Shown piece by piece: positions 35,951-49,085 of a stretch of 64,000 nt of DNA (the first letter of the stretch is position 1; every line of letters begins with the position of its first letter). The stretch is from Capitulum mitella (taxonomy: Eukaryota; Arthropoda; Thecostraca; Pollicipedomorpha; Pollicipedidae). The notes beneath the pieces are model-generated. The model did no database searches and had not been told where the DNA came from. It saw only the letters and a list, made by a program, of their open reading frames with translations. The stretch is taken from the NCBI GenBank assembly GCA_030062745.1, contig CP099844.1, positions 22,692,596 to 22,756,595 on the forward strand. The letters are read 5' to 3'. A program made the position numbers and the translations under genes.

Positions 35951-37690
35951 TTATTACGAGCCGGACCGGAAGCCGAGTGAGTCTTACTTCACACCACTAA
36001 TAAATGCGTCTAAAATGTACTTCAGAGAAAGAGCAGCGAAGCAGGTCTCAATCGTCCTGTGCCCTACAAGTCGTTTTACTGGCGATAGAGGTGCCCGTAA
36101 CGTGTAAAGCGTTTTTGCCCGGACGTTTTTTAGATGAATCTCGCTGGGGGACCGTTTCACCACTCCCCCCACTCTCCGAGATTTCAGAAACGACACGTCC
36201 GCTGTTGTTACAAGATGACTTCAGCAAAGGATCTGGGACCCATTCGTCGTTCTCGTTGTTCGTAAACCAGTTCGTGTCGACGGCGGCCGACCTCACAGGG
36301 CCCCACGGGTGCGACCATTATTTTCTTAAGAGGGGGGGGGGGCAAGCTCAGTGGGAACTTTAATCCTACGAACACCGCTTGCTGGAAAGACGATATGCAG
36401 TGGGTTTCACTAAGAAGACCCTTTCTGATCACCGGCGCGCATTCCCGTCAATGGAGTATGGCAAAACACCTCGCTCGTTGCGTCCGTACTAACGAGGAAA
36501 AAATGAGGGCCTGGGGGGAGGGGGCCCGCCTCCCTCTGGTTGCGCCGGTGCTGGATCGTAGGTAAGCATTAAAACCATTAATGAATGCTCGGTATCACTG
36601 TATGCAACAGTTGATCTGGAAGCGGATTTTCTGTAAAACAAGGCCACATTTGTATCCAAATGGTGTTAAGTTAAACTCACTGGGGGATCGGGAAGGGGGG
36701 GGGTACGGGGGCCATGACTCCTTTCGTTGGAAAAGGTGGCCAACGTGTGCTTTCCGCCCCCCCCCCTTGACAGAATGCTTTCAAAACATTTTTTATACTC
36801 GAAAAATTTCGAAAACCGAAACAAAGTGGCCGATTTACGGGACGAAATCAACATTTGTGCGTAGGTTAAATTACACAGATGAAGATTTGGCTCCCTTGGC
36901 ACTTGGTCTGGATCCGCCCTGGTTAAACGTGTGTATGTGTAGCCAGACCCTGACCTACACAAACAGTGCTGTAAAAACCGTAAAATGTTATATTCAGCAA
37001 TGCGGAATTAGATCGGCTCCATTCTGGCACAAAGGAAATGTTTGTTTGCGTAAGGAGTCTGTAGTTGTTTGTGCAAGGATAACTTCGCAATTTCAGAGAA
37101 AAATTTCAGATCTCCCCCGTAAAAGTTTTTTCCTCTCTTGAGCATTTTCAGGAAGATCCACAACTACTTCTATAATTGTAAATTTGTAATCAAACTGGAC
37201 CTTAGCAGCACGAAAGGATTAAAGATTTGCTTCATAAGCATTCGCATGGTTCTGACAGATTCTTGCGGCAAGAAGGCTATTTACAAATGAGATCATTTTG
37301 AAAGGAAGGCGTTGTATATATATACCACCCATGGAAACCGAAAGCCGATTTGGGTCTGATAAAGCTATACTGTGCTTAAAGCTATGGCTGGAGACTTCCA
37401 ATAATTCGTTTCTTTCCAGTAGTCTTTCCAGTAATCCACATAGGCCTAATGTTAAAATCCCTAAACATGTGGGTCCGGACTCCCCCGCCCTTTTTCCGAT
37501 CGCCAGCCATGCTTACAACCATAGTCGTCAGCACAATAACCATTCTGTAGCGTTCAGACTGCGAGAACTTCATCCTTGGTCATCCTTGACGTACCATCCC
37601 CCAAGGTCTTCCGAGAGTTAGCTGCAAGAACCGGATTGCACCTTGCGTCCCGACATGACACCATGGACGATACGCTTTGAACTAGTTTTT
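35951..37690. other. No supported gene; dispersed G/C-run repeats
   Basis: Poly-G and poly-C repeats lie at 36,325-36,425 (with AAGACGATATGCAGTGG), 36,505-36,545 and 36,690-36,770. The 186-codon frame at 36,581-37,141 spans such repeats and shows no domain. Confidence 0.4.
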
Positions 37691-37694
37691 TTTT

Positions 37695-40405
37695 CAAAAT
37701 CGAAAGAGGTAAAAGCGTGATTTGCACGTTTTTACGTCTTTTATCTCAATTTAGTAAAAGCTTGCTTTGCACGCTTTACTAAATTAAGATTTCATGCATG
37801 GCGGTCGCTTGGAAAAGTTCAGATTGAGATGTTTGTTAATCTGCGTATGTGTGTCCAAGCTTCGGAACCACTAGCGCCCGACTGCCTCAGCCGATTGCGA
37901 CGCCAGTGTCATAAATTGTGGTGTAGGTTTCGAGGCGATTCATGGTGTGTGGCACGTGCCACGTGGCGCGAACCTGACCTCTGCAGAATTCAATTGATTC
38001 AAAATCGAAAGAGGTAAAAGTATGCTTTGTACGTTTCTGGCGAGTGAGATTACATACATTGCGGTCGCTCGGAAAAGTTCAGATCGAGGTGTTAGTCAGT
38101 CAGTCAGTGTGTTCAAGCCTCCGAACTTCTAGCGCCCGAATGCGCCAACCGATCGCGACACAAGTGGCACCATCGGGTGCGCCGACTCTACGGTCAAGTT
38201 ATGGTGTAGGTTTCAAAGCGATTCGTGGTGTGTGACACGTACCAGGTGGCGCGAGCCAATCCTCTGGAGAATTTCATTAATCAGGGATGCAGGTCAAACG
38301 GCGGCTGATGTTAGCTAAGACTTAGTGACAACAAGAGCCCCACTTGCGGGTGCGTGCTTTTGTTGTCGGCATCCGCATGCGATCCACTTGGCGATCCACA
38401 GGCACGTGTTTCGATTTGGACTCGGGGCCTCCGAGTGCCGTCTCCAGCGACCCAGGTGGGTGAAATCTGGCGGGTAAATATACCAGCACGAGGGCTGTCT
38501 AGCCATGCCTCATACGCTGGGCAGGGTGAAACCGGTCACGTGCAAGGCGCGTGCGCTTCTTTTTAACCCCTGTATTTTTATGGGCCAATTGCCAGGGCAC
38601 AAACGGCGCAGTTTGGTGCGATGCTGGCTTACGGACGGGCAGCTGGGAGATCAATTTCGAAAGATTCAGGCCGAAATGGGGGAGCAGCTTGCACGTGAAG
38701 CGCGAGATTCGTTCTTCATTGCGTAACATTCGTTCTTCATTGCCTCAGAACTATTACCGATGGGACGCAGAAAATTGGTGGGCAATGCCACGTGTTACGT
38801 GGTACTCGATTCATGCGAAAGTTTTTGCACGCCAATAGCTTCAACCTGGTGTGCTGAGGTGTCCTCCGTTTGCCATTAAGGTCTTCGATTTTGGGAGCTG
38901 TTGATGCTGGAGGAACCAGATTTAAGATCTGGCTATAAAGTTACAAATACCATCGAGGACAATCACGTTTTAACGCATCAGTAGCAACATGACATCCATG
39001 TGAACGTGCAACTTGGTTTACTTGGGATCCTCCGTTTGCGGGGAAGTGCATGACTTATTTCTACCTCTATGACGAGGATGGCAGGCGTTGTTCCATAGGG
39101 ATAATGTTGGTATTAGGCGGGTGCACAGGTCTGAGCGCGATACAAAGCTTCGATTTTTACCTAAATTAACTGTGCAAAGCGCTGGCTGGCGTCTAGTTCA
39201 AAATCGAAAGCTGTAAAGCGAAGGAAAAAACTTTGCACGCTTGAACGAGTGAGATTTGACGTTCGCTCGGAGAAATTCAGGTCGAGTTGTTTGTCATTTA
39301 GCTAGTCAGCCAGTCAGTCAGTTCAAGCTCCCGAGCGTCTGGCGCCCGAACGAATCAGGCAATCGACACACAAGCAGCACCATAGAGTGCGTCCGCTCGG
39401 CGGACAGATTGTAATGCAGGTTTCGAAGCGATTCGAGGGGTGTGGCACGCGCCACGTGGAGCCAGCCGGACCTCTGCAGAATTCAATTAATCACGGGTAC
39501 AGGCCAAACGGTAGGTGCTGTTGATTCAGGATTTCGTGACAACATGGAACCCAGTCGCGCGTGCGTGCTTTTGTGGTCGGCACCTATGTGCAATTCACGT
39601 GGCGATCCACAGACGCGTGTTTCGGTTTTGGATGAGAGACCTCCGAGTGCCGTCAGAAGCGACCTAAGCGTCTGAAATTTGGTGGGTAGATAGATCAGCA
39701 CTAGGGATATTCAAAGATACCCAACATGATGGACAGGGCCCAATGGGCCACGTGCAGCACATTTGCATCTCTTTTTCACCCGTGTTTTTATGGGCCAATT
39801 GCCGGGACGCAAACGGGTATGATAATCAGTTGCAAAACCGATGGGCAGCTGGAACTTCGATGGATTCAGAACGAAACGGGGTGCCTAGCACGTGAAGCGC
39901 GAGATGACCGAAATTAACACCTCATTTTTAATGCCGCAAACCTACTGCCTCTGGGATGCTGAAAACTGGCGGGCAGGAGCACGTAATGCGTGACGTAATG
40001 TGATATAGGTTTGGCGCTTTTGCACGTCATTAGCTTCAGGACGCCAGTGGGAGCACGTCAATATCTTCAGCCTGGTGTGTGCGGGACGCATGTGCTGAGA
40101 TGTACCCCTTTAGAATTCAGGCCTTTGGTTTGGGAACCGTTGGTGCTGGAGGCGCAAAATTTTGTGGTGGGCTGCCAAGTCACAACCGCCATCGAGGACA
40201 GGCAAAATTTACCGCATCATTGATAAAATACCATTCATGTGAGCTCGCAGCTTGTTGGACTGGGATACTCCGTTTACGCAAAGGGACACAATTCATTTCT
40301 ACCTGCATGGCGAGGACGACAGGTGTCGTTTCATAGCGGTAATGCTGATGCTAAGCCGGTGCACAGGTCTGCGTGCGATACAGAGCTTCGATTTTGACAC
40401 AGGTA
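37695..40405. repeat. Tandem repeat with about 1.2-kb unit (one partial and two full copies)
   Basis: Units start with CAAAATCGAAAG at 37,695 (about 300 bp only), 38,000 (1,199 bp) and 39,199 (about 1.2 kb). Shared markers in order are TCGGAAAAGTTCAG, GCGCCCGAA, GGTTTCGAAGCGATTC, GTGGCACG.GCCACGTGG, GGCGATCCACAG, TTTTTATGGGCCAATTGCC, ACGTGAAGCGCGAGAT and GGTGCACAGGTCTG. Copies are clearly diverged. Reading frames are not conserved between copies, so a coding role is unlikely. Confidence 0.85.
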
Positions 40406-43169
40406 CTGATCGGGTGCATAGGACTGCGCACATTCCGTCCCACGAAATCGTGGCAAATGGCTCTTAATTCCGTAAGTTCAAAGTTTTGAAACATCATTTA
40501 TATTACATATTGGTTTATAAGATTACAGGCTCCATGTTACATTACAGCAAACATACCAGAAACGAATTTCGAACCTAAATCTTATTCATTCATCAGGCGT
40601 GGAGAATTTAGAAATTGATCGGGGTGGTTTTGAGAAAAACAGTCCAAATTTAAAACTGCACTTTTAGTCTATGTTTTTGTCTATTCATTATGGGACGACC
40701 CGAACCGTCCAGGGACGCAGCAAGGATTTTTTTTAAGGAGGAGGCCCGGAGCCTAGTGTGAACTGGGCTCATACGAATCATATCATATCGAAAACCATAT
40801 CAAATCATACGAAAAGCGCCTGCTGGGAAGACGATATGCAATGGCTTTCACAAAAAAATTCGGGCCTAGGGGGCGGGCCCCCGAGCCCCCGTTGGCTGCG
40901 CCTGCGGAACCGTCCCACCAATTCGGTTGCTAACCCCGCCCAGCCGGGGGGTCTGTTTCCTTAGGTTTGCCGAGAGTAGCGGAAAACGGCGACGCGCAGC
41001 GCCGCAAAACTTTGAGGACTTTTTTCTCATCCATTTTGCACCTCGAGTGCAAATTTGAATTTTCAAACGAGTTAGGTCACTGAAAAAAGTTAGGTCTAGG
41101 AGTTCAACTTCCAAAAATTGTAATCATCATGACTTTTTTAGGATTAGGCAGATTTCTGTCAAACTTGCTGGAGTAACAAAACCCAGTAGACGTAACAACC
41201 TGTGTCTTTCGGATTTTCCGGAAAGTCAAAGATTAAGTGACATGAGGTTAGGTTCTTTTTTGGCGCTTTCTAAGATTGGACCTAAACTTCAGCGAATTTT
41301 TACGGGGTTTTCATGCTTAGGTATTGTCAAAAATATGGCCAATGACTTATGCCACGATCATATGTTACTAGACCACGCGTGACCTTGGCTCAGGTCATCA
41401 CTGCGGATATGGGTACCTTTTGCCCGCAGCACACGATTTCCATAAAGCTAGAACTGTGCCAAGAAGTAATTGTTGTTTTCTAGGGTAGAAGTAGACTAGG
41501 AAATCAACTTAAGCTTAAAAAAAGCAGGCCTATTTCACACACTACCAGGTCAAAATAAGGTCTACTGAAGTCATCAAAGGTAAATGGCCTCTGATGACCT
41601 CACTTCACTCAGGCTGACTTTCAGGGCAGTGACAAAAGGTTATCAAGTGTTTTACTATGTTATGGGCATCACCAGCAATCCAAGTCGTTACCTCACCACC
41701 AGGTAAGTCGAGGCGCGCTGCATCATAACAGCTCCACGAACTTGCATGCAATTAGGCTGGGGCATAAACTGACCTCATTGATTAATTGGTCTATTTGTGA
41801 TATGAATGTGTTAGGTATGTTAATAATCATCTTAGTATGCTATCAATTTTTTCTCTACCAACCACCTATTGTCAGGTAGCCAGGAGTGCTCCCGCCCCAA
41901 TCCACCACGACGTAGGTCACCTTACGTTAACTCCCAGGCAAATGAAAGTTGTAAACCAAAGAGAATAATACAAGTCGTGGCACTCCCTGCTCAGAAAGAA
42001 AGGCAAAAAAAAACAAACACTCATATACAAAATATCACCCGTGTTAGTATATGTTAATCAACATGAGGGAAAGCAGTTCAGCCAAGAAGCCTCCGATTGT
42101 CCGCTAAACCATAAACAAGTTCAGTGATAGTGTAAACAAGAGGGAACACTCGGACGTCCCCAATCATCACAGGCTGACCACTGGGACAGCCCACCAGGAC
42201 TAAGTAAGGCTTGTTGTTCGGTGGGCTATAAATGATAAAAATGAAAATCGCATCGTTATTTTTCGTCTTTATGTAACTTCCACCCCAATTCAGTTTGACC
42301 TGTCATGACTTTTAATTACTCATTCGACACACCTGAATTTGTTCTCTTTATTCGTATTTCATTTTGTCTTTGCAACGCAACCTGGAATTCTGGGAATAGG
42401 TGGGTGGGAGAGAATATCTTCAGCCCCCTCCCCAGACAGCCGGGCGAAAGGCATTTTAAGGCCCGGTCGGGAGCAGATTTAATCATCCCAGTGGTGTAGC
42501 TTCACAATGTCTTGTAAATACAAGCATCTGAAGAGAGAGCTGAAAAAACTGAGCAACTCCGGCCGTCTGTACAACGCCACTGAATGCTGATGTAGGTTAT
42601 GATTTACTAGGTAGGTTATGACGTTTCATTTCTATACCTGCAAAATGGAAGATTGTCAAATTCTTAATGACATCAGTAATGCTAAAATGCTACTCTAGGG
42701 AGAGGTTACGTAGGTAATTCCTGGAAAATAATTAATGTATTTTTAGCCGGGCAAACATATAGCAAGGAGAAAAGACATTTAACAGCTTATAATTTGTTCC
42801 TATAGCGTAGCGACGAAGACATTTTTACGTGGTATGGATATAACCTAGAAGGCGTCTTTAAATCATGAGAAAAATAATCCAGAGCACGCTTGGCGACTCC
42901 AATGGTTTCCGAGGTATTCGCCATGGCGATAATGTTTCAATGCGAAGGGACCGTGTAGGAAGGCCTGATCTCCTTCGCAGCCGAAAACTTATACTTTTTA
43001 CCATGCGAATTGGGAAAAACTGGCAAACTGAATGACGAACTAATGAAAAATTATCCCCCTCACGAAAATCCCGGGTACGTCTCGCGCCATTGTGCCGACA
43101 TCATTACCTAGAAAGCAAGCCGGTGTAGCCAAGATTCCAGAGCAGTTCCCAGATGCCGTTCACTGGAAC
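40406..43169. other. No supported gene; dispersed repeats
   Basis: A repeat with CTGGGAAGACGATATGCAATGG and C/G runs lies at 40,710-40,930. A copy of the AGGTCA-rich element family lies at about 41,040-41,700. A 27-codon frame near 42,507 (MSCKYKHLKRELKKLS) is too short to support. Confidence 0.4.
41040..41700 (+). repeat. Copy of the AGGTCA-rich repeat family
   Basis: It is colinear with 21,720-22,450. Shared elements include CGAATTTT.ACGGG.TT..ATGCT.AG.TAT, GTGACCT.GGC.CAGGTCAT and later TGACCTCA-rich words. Confidence 0.55.
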
Positions 43170-44696
43170 GTCCGTTAACTTGGCACATATGTTCATATTC
43201 GTATTCAGCATACACCACAAATTTTGGCCAAATTACCCTATTTGATCAATCCGCCGATGCCACTCCCGAATCTGAAGTTCTTTCTGCCCAAGTTTGACCA
43301 TTTTACCTCTTGATGTCAAATAACGCAAATTTAAGGTCAGCAATGGGAACAGGCTCAGCCATTGACGTATAGAATCAAATTGTGCAAGTGAAGTACCAAC
43401 CAAAGAGGGGGCCCGTCCGCAACTTTGTCGAACCAAAAGGTAAAGGTCAAGGTCCATCGTCAATGTCCTAATCAAGGTCAAAGGACAGGGACAAGCATAC
43501 CCGCCGACCTATGGCAACAAACTGTACAAATGAGCTATCACACCACAGAGGGGAACCGTCCGCAGTTTTGACGACCCAAAAGGTCAAGGCCCGTCGTAAA
43601 GGTCATAATTAATGTCTTCTCTTTGGTTTGACGCATCATTTTTTAAAGTTTGGTGTCATACGTCAGCGGCTACGCTTGTCCCCGTCCTTTAGTCTTGCTT
43701 GAGACCCTGAGGACTGACCTTCACCTTCACCTTCTGCGTCATGAAAGTTGCGGAAGGTTACCCTCTTTGACCCGCTACCTCATTTGCACAGTTTGGTGTC
43801 ATAGGTCGACGGCTTGTCCCCGTTCTATGACCTTGATTAGGTCCTTAATGACCGACCTTGACCTGAGTCTGTTGGGTGGTCAAATTTGCTGAAGGTTATC
43901 CTTTCTGGTGCGATAGCTCATTTGTTCAGTTTGGTGCTATAGGTCGGCGACTATGTTTGTCCCCGTATTTTGACCTTGATTAGGGTCCCGACTACTGACC
44001 TTGATCTTGACCTTTTGGGTCGTCAAAGTTGTGGGAAGTTCCCCTTTTTGATCTGATGCTGCACGTGTAGTTTGGTGTCATAGATCGGCGGCTATATGCG
44101 TCCCCGTCCTTTGACATTGATAAAAACCTTGACGCCGGACCTTGACATTTACCTTTTGGGTCGTCAAAGTTGCGGACGATTTCCCTGCTCGGTTATACAG
44201 TTTGGTGTCATAAGTCGGTGGCTGTGCTTGTCCTTAGCCTTGAACCTTGATTATGACCTTGAGACGAGGGACCTTGACCTTGATCTTATGGGTCGTCAAA
44301 GTTGCGGAACGGTTCCTCTCTGGTCTGAGATCGCATTTGTACCGTTCCGTGCCATAGGTCGACGGCTATGCTTGTCGCCGTCCTTTGACCCTGATTACGG
44401 CCTTTACAACGGACCCTAGCCTTGACCTTTTGGGTCGTCAAAGTTGCGGATGGTTCCCCTCTGCGGTGAGTTAGCTCATTTGTACGGCGATGCCGTAGGT
44501 CGACGGCTAAACTTGTGTCCATCGTTGACCTTGAATTTACGTTATTTGACCTCTAGCGATCAAATGATCAAACTTAGGACAGATGGAATTCCGTGTTTGG
44601 GTATGGCTTAGGCAGGTTGACGAAATAGGGTAATTTGGGCAAAATCTGTGGTGTATGCTGAATACTTATATGACTAAGTGTACCAAGTCAACGGAC
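43170..44696. mobile_element. Foldback-like element with terminal inverted repeats and about 140-bp subrepeats
   Basis: The termini are inverted: 43,170-43,240 matches the reverse complement of 44,625-44,696, sharing TCCGTT.ACTTGG, then GTATTCAGCATACACCACA and CCAAATTACCCTATTT. Inside, a unit of about 135-145 bp containing TTTGGTGTCATAGGTCGGCG, TTGTCCCCGTCCTTTGACC and GGGTCGTCAAAGTTGCGGA repeats rightward from about 43,640. The same unit appears in opposite orientation at about 43,380-43,610. There is no coding capacity. Arrays of inverted subrepeats between inverted termini indicate a non-autonomous foldback-like DNA transposon. Confidence 0.75.
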
Positions 44697-47370
44697 CTTT
44701 CATTGCATCTGATATAAATTGTGTACGCAAAATAATTCGGAAAATTACGAGAGGGTGCTTCTCTCAGCGTCAAATCGTCGCTAAATGCAAATACACTACC
44801 TTAGGCGAGATACATCAGGAAATATATTTATATGTTCAGCTCTCAGAATGCGCAACATTTGTGCATCATCAGTCACCATCGCCGCAAATACAGCCGTAAC
44901 GTAATTTTCACTGGTTAGATTTCACATATCTGATGAAATTAGCTCATATAGCTTTTAATCAGCTAAAGGCTAGAAATATATAGCTCAAAACTCCGCGGAA
45001 AAACACAATGATATTCTGCCAGTGGGGGGGGGGAGGATTTTGTGACCACTGTGGATTACTTCGTCTATTTCGATACACATGTCCCCGAAAATTCCACGAT
45101 GTAATATTAACCGTAGGGCATTTATTGTATTAAAAACTGTCCTTCAAACGTAGGTACTTGCTGCGTCCTCTCTTGAATCCGGACGCACCAAAGCCAATGA
45201 GCTGGACTGATAACAAACACAGATGTTGATTGTCTGTGCCCGGAACACTACATGGTAATGTGAAATGGATGGCAAAAAATTACCAGTCTGTTTCTTTCGA
45301 ACGCTTTGCGGGAATACATGCCAAGCATAGCTTGTTTTATGAGATATTGGACTTACCACCTCATCGGGTGATTCCAGTTGAACAGCACAACTTTAAGACC
45401 TTTTTTAATGCTGACAACGCTCTGGCACTACCGCTCTCTTTATAAGAATTGACCCAAAATGATCAGTTGCTGGCTTGCCAGGGTCAATAAAAGCGTCTAG
45501 AATGGGTATTAGATCCGCGTCACCCGTGTTGGAAGCAAAATCACTAAGTAATTTCTTCACCGGGGCATCTCATTCCCTCTCCTAAAGAAAAATAGCTATG
45601 CTTTTGCATGATGAACGTTGCTTTTCCTCGTCCACACGTCCATTTTTTCCTCCTAGATTGCATTTGAGAGGGTGGAGGCGGATGCCACCTTCCCCTCCCT
45701 TACCTGTTTCTCACCAATCGAAACAGCTTTTGACAAAAACAAATGCGTTTCTTGGTTCATTGCGAATCTCATGCTGTCCATATTTATTTATGCCCATAAT
45801 TTCGGCTGCGGGGACAGAATTTCAAGGGGTCCTTTTCGGTCCAATGTCAGTCCAAAGGAACCCTTTTTGGATAGAAATGCTCTTTTAACAGGGGTCATTT
45901 TCCCATATAGTGACCATTTTCCCAGAAAGAGACATCTTTCCCCCGAACCATGGTTCTATTTTGCTGGAGATGGCTGGGGGGGACTGCCAACTTGCCCCCC
46001 CATGGATATGCGCCTGCCAAAGGTCGTTACACGTATTTTGGTGCATTGGTTCTGTACTTTTTATGGGTTATTGTCTGCTCTCAAAAGCAAATGTTGCACC
46101 CATGTGATCAAATAATGACAAAATTCACATATGCTTTTCCTTCATGAAGTTTGGGAATTATGTTGTTTGTTCGCTGTGGCCGAATTGATATCGGATTTTT
46201 TACTGATTTTTTCAGTCTATATATGACAGTTTTTGTGGTAATCAAGCATGATAATGAAATATTTTAACATTTTCCATACCATACCGGCTACTAGAAAATG
46301 ATCATCTAATATCGGGGGTGCTTCTGATGCTATTGGGGGCGCATTTTTTCCATTGTGGATGTCGAAAAGAAATGCAGTTCTCCGCTAGTGTGATCCAGTG
46401 AAGGAAAATATGTCTTCTGTGTCACATAGAAACCCTGAAATAATTAAGGCCTTACGAAGTTGAAATTGTTCCCAGTCATCCGGCTAAATCGTTTTAAGAC
46501 GCCATGCTATTTCACTTCTCCGTTACTGGGGTACCCTTTTGGAAGTCCAAACGACAACGCTGTTAGTGACCATGTTCAGCAATAATCTCGAAAACGAAAA
46601 TGTTTCTTTCGCGTGAACTCCGGGTCTCTGGTGCGCAGGACAAAGCATGGGTTCAGGGCCGAACCGCGGAAGTAATGAAGCTTAATGAATTTAACTGGAG
46701 CAAGGATTACAGCAAAGCACGAAACCATTTCAAAGGAGGCACGTGGGCGGTAGCGTAGGAACGGACAGAGGGAGAAGCATGGCCTCCCACTTTTTGGGAA
46801 ATTTAACATTAGGCCTATGGAGAAGAACGTCTCTGGCCCTCCCACTTTTCCGAATGCTCCTACGCCCCTGCACGTTTAAGCTGTTGGGTATATTCACATT
46901 AGGCTTTGCCTTGATATTGATTTATTGGCTGTGCTGCTGATAGGTGATGACTGAAACGTGCTTTGTTTTCTTGTACTAATGCCTGTACAGGATGCTTGAC
47001 AGGAAGAATTCACTGCAACAAGGACTCGTCAGAAATGTCAAATGAGGAAACATGGCTGGGGAAAATGGCAAATGCTGCGCCGTCAAAAGTATCCACTGTA
47101 CTGCGGAACCTTTCAACAAAGCTTTTTTGACTGACTTTGAGGCCAGCTGTGTCCGGGTCGGCTTCGACAGAGTCCAAGAAACGTCCGAAAGGCTTGACTC
47201 GGGACACATCACCAAGGTCCTGTACGATAGTTTTCTCTTTAAGACAATGCCGCTTTTCTGATCCCTCCGGTAACGCTGTCATCGTGATGCACATTCTGGC
47301 GACTGATACACGCTGTCACCGACTTCGGTTCAGGCAGAAGCGGTGCAGGTGCCTGTATGTCAGGCAGGTG
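44697..47370. other. No supported gene
   Basis: This is mostly AT-rich. A G/C-run repeat ends near 46,010 with CCCCCCCATGGATATGCGCC, and the 147-codon frame around it reads through that repeat. I recognise no domain. Confidence 0.4.
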
Positions 47371-47560
47371 CTTATTTGTCTTATACCGACAGCCTGTCAG
47401 GAGAGGTACATCTTGTAAGTATCGACAGCTTATCAGGAGCTGTCTGGTACGGACAACTTGTGGTGTATCCGTCTAGTCTGTCAGAAACGGTACGTGTTGT
47501 ACTGGCGGTGCATCAGAAACTGTACTTCTTACACCAACAGCTAGTCATAGTCATAGTCAT
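47371..47560. repeat. Degenerate short tandem repeat
   Basis: Irregular units carry a GACAGC.T.TCAGGAG core followed by GTAC.TCTTGT-like words, repeated about four times. Confidence 0.5.
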
Positions 47561-48780
47561 AGCACAGCTAAACATAGTCAAGCGGCGTATTATGTTCACT
47601 TTACGCACGCATCTTGCTCGCGGTTGAAGAGCACAGACGTAGGTGACGTATTGCAACCAACCTCGTGCTTACCGACCCTTCGCGGCAGCTACCCACTGGT
47701 CTCACGGTTCTTCTAGATGGTGATCCGATTTCGGTTGCTGGCTATCTAAACAGCTAACCCGGACATATCCCACTTTCATCTGTGATAGTCAATTGGCCCA
47801 GTTATATATGTCTTTGGGTGCCCGGATGGCAGCCGCCCACAAAACTGATATCGCTACCGACAAACACTGCTCGATCGTTCACTGCTGGGTACGCGCGCAC
47901 TGGATGTCCTATGCGGACTGCGCGCACTGGTGGACTGTGCTCTTGTTTCCCCCGTTATCTTCTGATCTATCTGACCAGTTGCAACAAAACTTTGCGGGGA
48001 GACGGCTTCATGTGATCTTACAGTTCATAGAACCTGAAGGGCCGAGGTGGGGCCAGTCGAGAAATGCACATTTCCCGTACTTGACCCCGGTTGACCTCGA
48101 CTGACAGGACCTAGGACACTTGTGTTCCGAAGAAAGTACAATCAAACCGTAACTAACTCCCCTCAAAGGTCCGTTGGGATTCCATGGACATATCTGAACG
48201 AAAGAGACAGCATGTTTTATATTCATTATTTAATATCAGCTAACCTTGACTGATCTGATCCGGGTTACCTGTGCCTCTGGGTTGCAAGTTCATCACGTAG
48301 ACTAATTCCCTATAATGTTTGTAGCTGGCCGTCCAGCAGCAACTGTTCCACACACAGCAAAGTGCCTGTCCTGCGGTCTGGAACGCCTGCGGTCGTCCGC
48401 TGCCGACGATGGATCGGCCTCGTGACCTGCCTCCCGACTTCAGCGGGTCATAGTGGGTAAAATTACGGCTGTTTTTAACCTCGAACTGGTGCTAGAACTA
48501 CCTCAGAAGGAAGACAAAATCTGAACGCTCTCACATTATTATCGCGCATGTACATACAAGAAACATGGGGGCGGATGCTTCTCGCCACAGCGTTCCGCGT
48601 GTCCAAGTTCCACGCTGAAGGGCCCTTACAGGTACTTGACATAGCGAGACGGTACGTGACACTACATAACAGTGCATGCCTAGCATTGTATTTATCGCCG
48701 CTTGGAAAATCGCAAATATAAAAACAAATAACAATGGTTTCGCTGCCTCACTCTAAACCTTCAAAGCACGCATCTAAATC
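47561..48780. other. No supported gene
   Basis: Mixed composition; no coding sequence, RNA gene or repeat that I can support. Confidence 0.35.
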
Positions 48781-49085
48781 GAATCTCTCGCATGCCACCA
48801 CACACGTGCAGTGGTTCTGACGACACAGGTACAGGTGCACCCGGCAGCAGGCGCGGGGCAGGCGTGGACGGCGGGGCGGGGGTCTGACTCGGTTACGGCG
48901 GAACCGGAAACGGCAGCTCGTGCCGGTCGGTCGTCAGCGGCGGCCGGTCCTCGCCCTGGCGACCACCGCCCGGCCGCCAATACAAACGGGCCCGAATTAG
49001 CCGTCCCGCCGGCCAGCGTCGGGCCGGGCACGGCACGGCGTCCCCGCCCCCATCCGCCCCCGGCGTACACCATCCCGCCTGTCTC
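48781..49085. promoter_or_regulatory. CpG-rich island, gene not identified
   Basis: This 300-bp block is strongly GC- and CpG-rich and gives 100-codon frames on both strands. It is followed directly by a minisatellite. It may be a promoter or merely a GC-rich repeat; no start or splice signals decide it. Confidence 0.3.

Noticed and set aside
36581..37141. 186-codon plus-strand frame
   Set aside because: It reads through G/C-run dispersed repeats, and its translation shows no family motif or coherent composition.
39339..39356. TGGCGCCCGAAC, resembling a tRNA-Lys primer-binding site of an LTR retroelement
   Set aside because: It lies inside the 1.2-kb repeat. The other two units have diverged at this point (TAGCGCCCGA), and no LTR or gag-pol frame is nearby.
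45672..46115. 147-codon plus-strand frame
   Set aside because: It includes a dispersed repeat ending CCCCCCCATGGATATGCGCC and has no domain.
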